DNA of 64,000 nt. It comes from Ceriagrion tenellum (Eukaryota; Arthropoda; Insecta; Odonata; Coenagrionidae). The position numbers and the translations under genes were made by a program. Below are positions 10,648-22,600 of the stretch, piece after piece. The notes under the pieces were generated by a model that was not told the origin of the DNA, searched no databases, and was given only the letters and a program-made list of their open reading frames with translations. The stretch covers positions 80,650,123 through 80,714,122 of the forward strand of contig OY720636.1 in assembly GCA_963169105.1 (NCBI GenBank), written 5' to 3'. Positions within the stretch are counted from its first letter, which is position 1. Each line of letters starts with the position of its first letter.

Positions 10648-13600
10648 CTGCAACATTAACAGTGAAAAAATCATTATGATTGCTTTTTCAAGGGTATGAA
10701 AAAAACCATATGCCAGTAACGATTTGAAAATGTTCGCATGCATGTGTAAAATGGTTTCAATCCTTCTCCTTCCATGTACCACAAAGCAACCCACAGGTAG
10801 AGCTGGGCCATTCTGAAAGTTACCTAAGTAATTTTCATAAATTATGGTGGTATTTTTCATAATTTACCACAACCCCTGAAAATTACCATAATTTTCGGAA
10901 ATATTAAACTATATTGCAGATATTTTTCATACTGCTATACTTAAAATATATTCTTTTAAGCTTAGTCATACAGACTTCTTCATTAACTAAGGAGTGTAAA
11001 ACTTTTCTTGGAATATTTTGGGGCTATTTTGTGAACAGCTGGAATGAAAATTTCTCATATCATAACAAAAGAAAGCCAAATTGTCTGTGGGCTGCCATTT
11101 GTTTTTCTTTATTTTTTACATTTTCCTTATTTCTATTATATTCATTTAGGCAAAGCAATGTTTTAAATGCTGTTAATCCCTTTCTATCGCTATTTTGGCT
11201 TTCATAATAAATCCTCCATTAGCTATTGATGGCTGAAAATTAAAAATCACAGGATTTATGGTAATTTTCAAAAATTACCATAATTCTCCCTTAATGATTA
11301 TTTCGTTAATTTACCCGTCTCTACCCACTAAGGGTATATGGCAAGGGGTCTTAGACACCAGCCATGTAAAAGAGAGGGAAAAGGAAAAATGAAATGGAAA
11401 AGGGGAAAGGAACTAGGATTGTATGTACATTAAAGGATTGCCTTGCGAAGTAACCTTGCGATTCTATCGATTGAAAGATAAGTTGGGATTAGTTGTAGCC
11501 GTGTCCCTTGTAGCTGCATACATATTCCTTCCTCCAGTAGTGTTCCTCACACTTTAAGTGACTTGCGTTCCTGAACAAGAACAGGTTTTCATAAAATCTT
11601 CCCTTAAATACATAAATAAATTAATACTCATCAGTGAGGCAAGCCAGTGATATCACGGAGAGATAGATGGTGCAAATTATGAGACTTACTCATTGTAAAT
11701 ATTATTATTTCACTACGAATATGATAGGACTTTCACATAATATGTATGGTGAGATATACCTACTACCCATGATGATAGGAGCACATTACTGGTAGCAATA
11801 GGGTCAGCACAGTGGGGATATTTACGAGTCACGTAGTATAGAAAGGCATATTCTTTACTCTATGCTGTGGAGGTTTCGATCATCCAACTTGAATAAGTTC
11901 TTCAGCAATTGGAGAATGAGCTAAGTTAGTATAATGGTCAATTTATTACCAGTTATCAAATGTTGTTGGAATGCATTATGCAGGCATTAAAATATTCATA
12001 AGAGGAGCATGACTGCTTATTTTGTTTCTAAACATGCAGTTGATTATGAAACCTTGGAGGAGGAACAGACAAGGCCTTATTACATCTCTCATTATTTTTA
12101 TTGCCGTATGTTTGCAATCTACCCTGGTGAAAATATCCTGTGCAGGACATGTGTGGAAACGTGTACACACTTCATTATTTAATTATTTAAGACAAAATTA
12201 TTTAAGTGCAAAGTGGACCACTAACTGGGAAACTATATGCTTCTATTTGTATGCCTGCAGTCCATTAGCTGCACCAAGTTTTATCATGAAATATGCTTTC
12301 TGACCCAATGACAGATAATGAGTCTATCAATTTGGAGGAGGAAAAACAATGATACTTTTTATGGAACACTTCCTGGCATTGTGATTTTTTTGTGAATAAA
12401 TTTAGTGGTTTTATTCTTCAATTTTCATCACTCGTTGTTCATTTTGCTCTGGTACAGGAGCATTATTAGGTTGTAACTGCCTATCCTGCAAACTTCCAGG
12501 ATGCTATCTTCACACTTCCTGAACGTTACCTGCACGCTTCTGAACGTTACCTGCACGCTTCCTGCACAGTTAAATGTCCAAATTCACGCTTCCCTCACAT
12601 CTCCTGCACATTTCCATCACGGGCCCCGTACAGCATATTTTCACCAGGGTATTAAGGTGTATATTTGAATATTCCGTAAATGATTAAACTGAAATATCAT
12701 ATTTTTATCATAGTAATTCTCACAAGAAACTTAATTATTTTAGGATTAACTCTGGGTCAGCTATCTCTAGGATCTGGAAGATTGAAGGGTCTTGAGCTCA
12801 TATGAGAGTGCAAATTTATAGTCTCTGTTTTATGTTAGTCTTTCATGGTGTACTCAGTGCTTACCCTAAGCATTCCCATGCAGGTTTACTCACTTTTATT
12901 GTGGTTTGGCTGATTGTTAGGGTTCCCTTGTGGCTGCGACCAGTCTTGCTGATCTCCTGTGGGCCCTTGTTCTTCCTGCCTTCTCCTTGACCCAGCTCCC
13001 TGTCCACCGAAGAGGCCATTGACATCAATGGCTACACTAACTGTTTGCTCAACCCCCCTTACCCACATGTTTGTATCATTGGACATGCCTGAGAGGTCAG
13101 CTGATTTGACATCAAATACATCTTTTACTCCAATCTGAAAAGGATAGACATGTTTGCATGAACAGTGGGTTGGTTCTCATTGGTATGCTGTAATAATGAG
13201 CGCATTTAACCTTGCAATATGCTTAGAATATTTTTAAGTAGTGTAAGGGTGATTTTTTCAGGTACCCTAATTGCCATTGATCATGACGGATGATGAACTA
13301 CCATTGTACAGAAATATTTTACCCAGAAAAAAATGCTTTTTTACCAAGACACATTCATTTCTTGATTCCCTCTTGAGTTATGTTTTTATTTAAAAAATCC
13401 TTATTATAAAAACATTTGTTTCCTTTGGATGGTTTTAAAATCAAAACCCTACAATCAGGGGCGGATCCAGGTATAAATTTGGGGGGGGGGGGGGAAACTT
13501 CTGGGAACGGCTGTAGCGAGTAGGGGGGTCAAGGGGTTCAACCCTCCCCCCCAACTTTAAATCTACAATCTAAAGTGAACCTCCCAAAAATAATAATATT

Positions 13601-16600
13601 ATAAATAACAATAAGGGATGGATAAAGGTTTCTCGGGTTTTCCACCGGGTGAGGAGGTCCATGGGGCCCAACGTTTCAGAGAACTACTTGTCCTCCATCA
13701 TCAGGGTGTCAGCTTCCGAATGCCGTTTCCTCAATTTTGGCCGGTATATGTACTCCTCCTCCCGGGTCAGGTGCCACCTGATTGGCTGTGGCGTCTGCAT
13801 GTTTTCCCGCCTTCTCTGACATATGTAATGTTGGCCACGATTGGTTTCCACGTGTTGCTCAATTGGAAACCTGCGTCTCTATTGATGTTTCTCGGCTGCA
13901 GACGGATCTCGATGGCTTCCTTAATGAGGCGATCCCAATAACCATGAGTGTGGCTGATTATTTTGGTCTCCTCCCACCGTATGGCGTGGTCCTCACAAAT
14001 GCTGTGCTCCGCTACGGCTGATTTCTGTGGTTGTACCAATCGGAAGTGTCTCTGGTGATCTTTCAGTCTTGTCTCGATGGTACGCCCAGTTTCTCCAATG
14101 TACATTTTTCCGCACTCACAGGGAATCTGGTAGACTCCTGGCGTCTTCAAGCTGACCGGATCTTTTGCCTTAACTAGCAGCGCCTTTAGCTTTGGCGGTG
14201 GTAAATGTATTGTTTGGATGCTAAAGCGTTGAAGAATGCATTGAATCTTCCCCGATATCGTTGACACATGGTAAAAAGGCTTTAGCCACCGGTTCCTCAG
14301 ATGGCTCTGGTGTGCGGCTCCCTCTTGTCTCAGCCGAGAAACATCAATAGAGACGCAGGTTTCCAACTGAGCAACACGTGGAAACAATCGTGGCCAACAT
14401 TAAATACGTCAGAGAAGGCGGGAAAACATGCAGATGCCACAGCCAATCAGGTGGCACCTGACCCGGGAGGAGGAGTATATATACCGGCCAAAATTGAGGA
14501 AACGGCATTCGGAAGCTGAAACCCTGATGATGGAGGACAAGTCGTTCTCCGAAACGTTGGGTCCCATGGACCTGCTCACCCGGTGGAAAACCCGAGAAAC
14601 CTTTATCCATCAGATACGCCGGGAAAACCTGAGATCCTTAATAATAAGGGATGTTCTTTTTCACTGACATCAGGGGTAGAGTCCGTATGACCACCGCATG
14701 CGACTGAGTGGTGGCTACGGCCGTGTCTAATTTAGTGCCCGCTACTTGTGTGAACTCCTCCATTTTAAACCATGTTCAGCTACGAGTGGCGCGACTCAGA
14801 AGCACCACAGAGTGGCCTCGTGTGATGGGACACCAAGAGCATGCGGCAACATTAACTCCGACAACCATCACACGTCATCTGTAGATGACGCTCGGTTTAC
14901 TAGTATTAAATTATTGGCCTCGGAAAAAAATATTCTCTTGGATTTGGGGGGGGGGAAATTTCCCCCTTTCCCCCTCCCCCTGGATCCGCCACTGCCTACA
15001 ATATTAGACTCTGGTTATCATAACATAGCAATTATGGCATAGAATAGACTTTGAGCCAGGATAGCATAATTAATTGGCTGTAAATATTTTGGATGTTTCT
15101 ATTTAACCAGGATACAGCATGATGATACAAGTTCATCATTGCAAATTAAAAAAAATGAAGAAAATTAATGGGTATCTTATTTAATTGTAAGTTTTGATAT
15201 ATTAACCGTCTTAGTGCTGACCCCTGCCAGCGGTTCTAGTGAGAAATGTGGAGGGTAACTAGAATGAAATGTATCACTCTAGGAAAATAAATATTATAAA
15301 GTTATTGTTTAAAATATCCATATGCAGTTTTTCTTATTGTGTGTACATTGAATTAGGTAATAATAAAATAATGCTTATACTTCATACAAAAAATAATTGT
15401 AATTATATTTGTGTGCAAAAGTTAAACAATATTTTGCCTATGAGCCGATATATCGGCCCGCCGCACTTTACGCCTAAGATACCAAAGCCGATATATCGGC
15501 CCGCCGCACTAAAAGGGTTAACCCTCTTAGTTCAGCCGCCCGATGTATCGGCTTTTGCTTCTCAGGCAAAAAGTGCGGCAGGCTGATATAGGCTCATGAA
15601 CCAAAATTGTTTAACTTTAGTACAATAATATAATTACAATTATTTTTTAAATGATGAAAAATTATTTTATGATTATCACCAAATTCATTTTATACACGAT
15701 GAAGAAAACTGTTTGTAGATATTTAAAACAACTTCATAATATTTTTTTGCCTAAATTGATACATTTCATTAAATTACCCTCTGCACTTTTCACTAGTACC
15801 GCCAGCAGGAGTCAGCACTTTGAAGATTTAAATTGATGGTTGAAAGGAGTATGTTAAAAATGAAAATCATACATCAGTAAGGTTTTTGCTAATAACATTG
15901 TAAGTTCATGTTGTTTAATTTATAGTTATTTAGTCGAGGCATAGAGATCGAGTAATATGGGACGATATTCCTCGTAACAGGACCTCGTGAATCCCTACCA
16001 CCCGGTCCCACTTAGCGTTTTCATTTCTCAACGAACGCCTATGAACCGCTGTAAAAGCCATTTCCGAGAACACTCAACAACGCCCGAAAAAACCTAACCA
16101 AGACAATAATCGTTCACTGAGCACCCAGGAAATGCCTAATAATCTTTAAGAAACGCTTAAAAAATGCCTTAAGCGTACACAATTGTGTTTATTGAACGCC
16201 TATTTGAGCAATGGCTCTGGATTTACGACGCCTTATTGAAGCTTAAAAAAATGCTTAAACAATTTCGAACGCCCTCTCAAAAACCGCCAGGGCTCTATTC
16301 CATTTAATACCAAAATCTTCATAGTTAATGAATTTATGTTGATATTGAATATGAAGGTGCACTCCACGCTTTTTGTTGTGGTCTTGTCATTGTGTGGCTA
16401 ATTTCCTTGAATTGATTTTAATTATTCCCAGTACTAGGCTAAGTTTTCATTCACTTGAGAAGATATTACTTTGTTCTTTTTTAGTATGATGTTAAGATAG
16501 TTTTTTGTTTAAATATTCTTTTTTTAGAAAACCATGCTTAAAAATTGTTTTTAATTTTTTTTATTTCATGATATTTTCTATTTTTGAAAGAGGATACTTC

Positions 16601-19600
16601 CATCTCAATGTGTATGATTAGAGATTTGTTGTCATTTCTTGTGCAACACAATTATTCTTGCTATAACTAGTTTGTTAGATGACGATATATCGTTGTTGGC
16701 ACTTCAAACACGTATATACTTCATACAATGATACATCGTTGTGTGGCACTTAAAGGGTTAAACTAAACTATATAAAAAACTAAAATTTTTTTCATATCGT
16801 GTAAGTATATGTCTAAAAGAACTTATTTATTAATAAAATATTTTCAGCCATCAAGTAATTTAAATTGTAGCCCGTCAATTAACGTGTTCGAGCGTAGGAA
16901 ATTATTCTCCAAGACATTGCATACCCTCTGTAATGACGGAGTGAGATCCAACAGTCCTCTAATCAAGAATGGTGGGATTGTGGCTGCCACCATACATGGC
17001 TGTACACTGCTCACAATCTCTCGCAAAGGCACTGAGCGCAGGTCGTCAATCAGCCTGAGCAACAGACCGTCTTGATGATCATTCTGATGCTGGAATGGAT
17101 AGCTCCTCTTTCGCCGCAATGGCCTCCAGCCTCCATTCCCACTGTTGTTTTCACCCACTGGCAGAACCAAGAGCAGTTTGTACCTTTCATCCTAGATTTA
17201 ATGAAACAGTATCAGAGGGATGTTGTAGATATTTAATGTAACAGTCATAACAATTCTAATGATTGAATTATTTCGTTTATTTTATAGAAGTTTAGTTATT
17301 TCCACTTGTCTTAAGTCTAGGTTCAAAGTTTAGGCTTTAAGGAGAGCTCTGTCACAGTTCAACCAATACTCACGTCTAGGGGTAGCATCAAGGCCTGAGC
17401 TTGCAGACGGGAGCTGAATGCAAATGGTAGAAGCCTTACAATCCTGATCATTGGCACCCATTTCACTCCTGATTCAAAACCTTGACCCTGATGCACATGG
17501 AATGGAGCTAATGGAAGACCAAATTGCCCCTGGAATAGATATATAGATTATCAATGAGGATTTTTTAAAATATGGTCTCTGTTTGTGAGCAAAGAATTTA
17601 TTACCAATCTTGATATCTTTGATATTTTAGGTAAAGACATTATTCAAGCCTTGTTGTTCCAGCAAACTTTTAGTTTAAAATAACATACAATAAATATAAA
17701 AGAATGATTCATGCACATCTTATAGTGTGTGCCTGACAATGAGTGAAAGCCGTATTCTCATGACATGAGCATTTGAAAATATTTATGCATGCATTTGTTT
17801 TTGGGCCAGTTTGAAAACTAGGGACTGCTTCTTGAAGCTTCAGATCAATTTATTCGGTACTTTGAAAATATTTGTGAATATCTTACATGCATTAAAAGTC
17901 ACATTCTATGTGAAATAAAGATTTTTACATACTAAAATGTCCATTAGAAATGACTTTTCTAGTTGTAAGAAGCTGTGCGTGATATCCTTCAATTAATGAC
18001 AAGGAAATTTAGCTTTGAAACTATCATGAGTGACAACATCACATGCATTTTTCAGGATAGGTGATTTTTCAAAAGAATCTCTGAGAAGAAAGAGCATGAG
18101 AGGATTGTCTCTTTTAGTCTTGGAGGATGATACTCTTAACTTTTTCGGTAATTGAAAAATGGTTATTGTCTTCCTGCGGCCTTAATTGTTGTTGGTCAAT
18201 CTCTAGACTTAATTTTTCAAAATGTTTGACAGTATTGGTAATGTTGATTTTAAATTTATCATCTTCGGTCACTTTTTTACTGATACTCAAAAGATATCGT
18301 ACTGTCTACCAAATTTATTTCAAACTCTTACAACACGTGTTTCAACTGTCTAGCAGTCATCATCATGTAAGACTAATCTTGACATAAACAGACTTGAGCA
18401 TATATATTGGGAGTTACATTGCCCAAACACAGTAGTGGGGAGGGGAAGGGGTGGGGATGGTTGTGGTACGGGTAAGGGGGTAGGATAAGAGGGGAAGGCT
18501 AAAATCATGAACGGGATATGACCCTTGGTTCATCCAAAAACAGATTACGTCAAACACCAGATCTGCGTCACACTGGGAAAGGATAAAGATAGACACGTGG
18601 GAGAAAATGGAAATGGGTGAGGAGGGTGGTTTGTTGGAGCAGGTAAAGTTAAGTTTAAATGGTGTCAAAAATAAGAGAATGACAAACAAATTCGTTCTCA
18701 TTTAATAGGTTCATTTTCTTTTGTTTCCTTTTGACTATTTCCGACTGTTCCGACACATCTAAACGGTGTCCTTTATCCAGGAAACGGAGGGTTTTCAAGT
18801 TAAATGTGGAGAGGTGGGATTCTTCAATTAAATGTTTGGCGAAATAAGATTTGGGCTCGCTGTTCGCCAAACACCTTTTGTGTTCAGACTCCCTAGTTAC
18901 AAAATTTCTCCCAGTCTGACCGACATATACACTACCACATGTGTCACACTTAAGTTCATAAACACCCGATTTTAGCAGGGAGTCAAAAGGATCTTTGGCA
19001 TTATTGAAAAATGTTCCTAGAGTTCTTGGTGTGTGAAAGTTCACTCTTCACTTGTCTTTAGGGAATGATTTGACTGCATCATGAGAAATTTTACCCAAGT
19101 AAGGCAGCATTACCCATTTTATTTTTTTATCTTTAAATAATAATAATAATACTTTATTGGTCACACTCAGAGCATTGCAACTGCTATAGACCTTGTCAAG
19201 GAGAAATTTTATTTATGTATTTTTTCATTTAAATGGTTGCAATAGTGAAATATCTTTTAATGCCCTCTACTCTAATTTCTTATTTAATATTTTATTGACT
19301 AGATTTCCTTCATAACCATTATATTTAGCGATTTGTCTAACTATATTTAATTCTTTTTCAAAATTATCCCTAGAAAGAGGGATATTAAAGCTCGCTGGAT
19401 CATATGGTTGAACGCTGCAGTTTTATGTTTGAAAGTGTAGCACTTTTTTACTGACTTCTAGTTATTCAGATCAACTATATTCCTCTATAATTCCTCTATC
19501 AACTATATTCCTCTATATGTTTGAATCGAAGCTCCCAATTTTGGCAAAAAATGGGTAAAAAAATGTGAAGGGTGTTATGTTCAAGTCAAAGAGAGAGAAC

Positions 19601-22600
19601 CACACATAGTTTCATCTGTTAATGGCCCAAAATGATGGTGAAAAAAGGTGATGGCGGACCATTGTAATTTGTATCCATTAATTTCATACATTTCCTTAAA
19701 AATTTATGGAGGTTTTTCATTATTTCATTGCTCTTTCTTCATGGTATTGTTATAACAGTCTCATAGAGCTTTGATAAAGATCTTGTTAAACCAAAAATAC
19801 AATCGCCTCTTCAATATTTTCCTGATTTGGTGAAAATGTGAGTTACCCACTGAAGAAAGCTATAAGACTACAAAAGAATGAATGAAAACGAGGTTGTTTT
19901 TAAGTGCAGCACATAGCTTGTCGATTTAATCTAAATTGTGAGCACTAATATTTCAAATCCCAGATACATTCTTATGTATCGGCATTACAAATAGGAATAC
20001 GATCAAACAAGGGAAAATTTGGCAAATTATTTAAGAGCAAGCTTAGAAAGTTTCTAATGAATTCAACAGATTCAGGCGAGATATCGTGGAAGTTCTTCAT
20101 AATGTAAGAGAAATAATTGCACTTGTCCACAAATTGCTTTAATGCATACAACGCGTTTCGGCTCACAGAGCCATCATCAGGTACAAGACTTCTTGTACCT
20201 GGTCTTGTACCTGATGATGGCTCTGTGAGCCGAAACGCATTGTACGCATTAAAGCAATTTGTGGACAAGTGCAATTGTTTCTCTTACATTACTTAGAAAG
20301 TTTCATCAACTCTAGAGGATAAACTTTGTTTCTACAGTTCTTTTAATCAACTCTCGTTTAAATGCATGCAAACAGTATGTGAAAATAAAAGAAACATAAT
20401 TAGATAGTTCCTTAGTTTGATCTTTACCTGATAATTCTGCCATAGCTTATCCAGATCCTGTTCGTCCTTATTGAGCATTGCATTCCCATGCAAGTGAAGC
20501 TGTAATTCTGGATAATGATCCTCACCTTTTGGAAACACAGAAATTTTATCATATTAACCGACCGCTTCCATGGTTTAATACAAGAGAGAGCAAAGGAGTG
20601 CTTGGCTAAGAGTCAGTATATTTACATACAATGTCTGCTAATCTATAATACTGATTTCGCACATGTCTTAGAACTTTTAATTGCACTCACCGTTTTCTGA
20701 TCGTCTTCTCCTGGATTTAGGTGCCTCATCTGCACCAGAGGTTTCAGAATTGTCTGGTGCTGGAGTGGTAGTCCCTTCCATTTCACCCATTTCCTCTGTT
20801 GTTGTCATCATTGATTCAATATCACTGGACTCAGTGGTCGTTGCATCGTTTTCCATCATCGTTTCTGGTGTTGGGATCATTGGGTCACTGTCACTACTGG
20901 TCGTGGTTGGCATGTCTCCCATTTCTTCAGCCATAAGTGTTGTCATATCATACTCAGGTGTTGTTGTTAGCATATCACTGTCATCACCACTTTCTGTAAA
21001 ACCTTCAGTAGTTGTAGGCTCATTTGTCACACTTTCCAGGACGGTGGTCTCTGTCATTGATTCCATCTCATCGGTAAGTTCTGTTGATGATGATGGTGCC
21101 ATAGTGGATGTAGTTGTGGAGGGTTTCTCTGTAGATGGCACTGTTTCATTGATACCTCCGACATCTTCGCTCAGGGTAATTTTTTCTGGGGGTGGCGGCA
21201 TTGGTGTCGTAGTGGTACTCACTGGGGTTATCGGAGATGTCGACAGAGGGATTTGCGATGCACCATCAGTAATTGGCAAATTGGTGATCGTCGTTGCATC
21301 TGTGATCAACTGTTGGACCTTCTTTGTTGTCATCATGAGGACAAAGGTGGTGGTTATCCCTGATGTGGTGGTCTTCTCCCTGTTCATCGAAGAGAGAGTA
21401 GAGGAAGATTCAACTTCAGTGCTCAATCCTTCGTCGTAATCCAGAGGACTGAACATTGTCGGCATCAATGAGGTCCTCATCCCTGAAACCTGCTCTCCGC
21501 TGCTCTCTGTGGGCAAGGAAACTGACAGGGTAGGGGTCCCAGCATCGTCCGGTTCTCCACTCATCATTTTTCTGGTGACCCTGGTCGAGCTGGTAGAATC
21601 GGCCACATCTGAGAATGCAGCGATTGGTGGTGCATTGAAATCCTGGAGGGTGCTCTGTGGGGAAGGTGTGGTGGTCTTACGAGGAGGTGGCTTTGTTGGT
21701 GCTTTCGTTGTCGTCGGCTTTGCTGTAGTTGCCTGAGTTGGCTTGGCTGTTGGTTTTGCAGTCGTTCTTGTGGTACTAGACATGGATGGTTTTGGAGTCG
21801 TGGTCTTGATACTCTTTGTGGTTTTCGTCGGTTTTGCAGTTGTTGGAGTCGGCACGGTTGGTTTCGGTGCCGTGGGTGGGGGAGTGGTTGGGATTGTTGT
21901 GGTGGGTTTCGTTGGTGTTGCCGGGGTAGTTACATCTGATCCTGTAGCATTCTGTGTCTTTGACTCAATGCCAGAATCAGTTGCATTTGATGAGACCGAA
22001 GTCTCATTGACCCCAGGCATAGGTGTGGTTGCGTTCGCTGGTTTCTTCATCCATGGAGGTGTGGCCATTTCTCCCCCGCTTCCCCCACCAGACATAGCTG
22101 TGTCAGGATCGTATCCGTAAAATCTCAGAATGTGACGGAAACTTGGCTTGATGTTCGCCTCTGAAGTGTTCCCAAAAGTCAGGCCATTTAGATACCCATC
22201 ATGAGCGAAATAGCTCTGGAAAGTAGAGCAGAACAATGTATGAAAAACTATGACACAAAATTTTTACTGTTTTGCAAACACTTTGTCAATTAATAAATCA
22301 CATTCTTTTTTTTTCAATCCAATGCTTGATCAATAATCACATATTTTGAAGTAGTTACAATAAATAAATGCTCTTCAAGTTAGAAATCAGCGTGAGGATA
22401 TCGAGAGGAAGGTTTAGGGAAAGAAGCAAAAGAAATGGCATGCAACACTTCTATGGGAAACAGAATGTCTCTGTTGATGGTGGAGTGATGCTCGTGCTGC
22501 TGTTATGAATGAGAATGTATATGATTTTGAATCTATAATGAAATCATTTCTGTCTATTACAGTCCGGGGTGCCTACATGGGTGTTACATGGCACAAGTTG

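Larger units (their letters stand above)
13618..14610 (-). mobile_element. Penelope-like element remnant in fold-back form
   Basis: Left arm 13618-13898 and right arm 14331-14610 are inverted copies of about 280 bp (GGATAAAGGTTTCTCGGG against CCCGAGAAACCTTTATCC at the outer edges, CTCGGCTG against CAGCCGAG inside). The arms flank the GIY-YIG coding piece. Each arm contains a hammerhead-like core. Penelope-like elements are known to have complex, often inverted, terminal repeats, and this fits. Confidence 0.8.
13456..14994. mobile_element. Non-autonomous hAT-type element with 8-bp target-site duplication
   Basis: The 5' terminus CAGGGGCGGATCCAGG and 3' terminus CCTGGATCCGCCACTG are inverted repeats of each other with one mismatch. 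The element is bounded on both sides by the identical 8-bp CCTACAAT (13448-13455 and 14995-15002). Eight-bp duplications plus CAG.GGCGGATCCAGG termini are typical of hAT elements. G-runs and C-runs follow the termini inside. No hAT transposase was seen. Most of the interior is a Penelope-like insertion. It lies in serpin intron 6. Confidence 0.9.
20101..20290. repeat. Near-perfect palindrome of two hammerhead-containing arms
   Basis: Left arm 20101-20188 and right arm 20204-20290 are reverse complements over about 87 bp with few mismatches (AATGTAAGAG outer, CAGGTACAAG inner), separated by 15 bp. Both arms contain the hammerhead-like core described separately. It lies in serpin intron 4, 140 bp from the 98-nt exon. 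Confidence 0.88.

Noticed and set aside
12886..13086. Independent small gene at the serpin reactive-loop exon
   Set aside because: The exon joins in phase on both sides with serpin sequence, so it is part of the serpin gene.
13618..14021. Plus-strand ORFs within the Penelope element
   Set aside because: They lie opposite the GIY-YIG frame and inside inverted arms, with no domain of their own.
20681..22120. Long plus-strand open frames antisense to the serpin mucin exon
   Set aside because: They are open because of the Thr/Ser-rich codon bias of the minus-strand exon. The minus frame has in-phase splicing and serpin homology at both ends.
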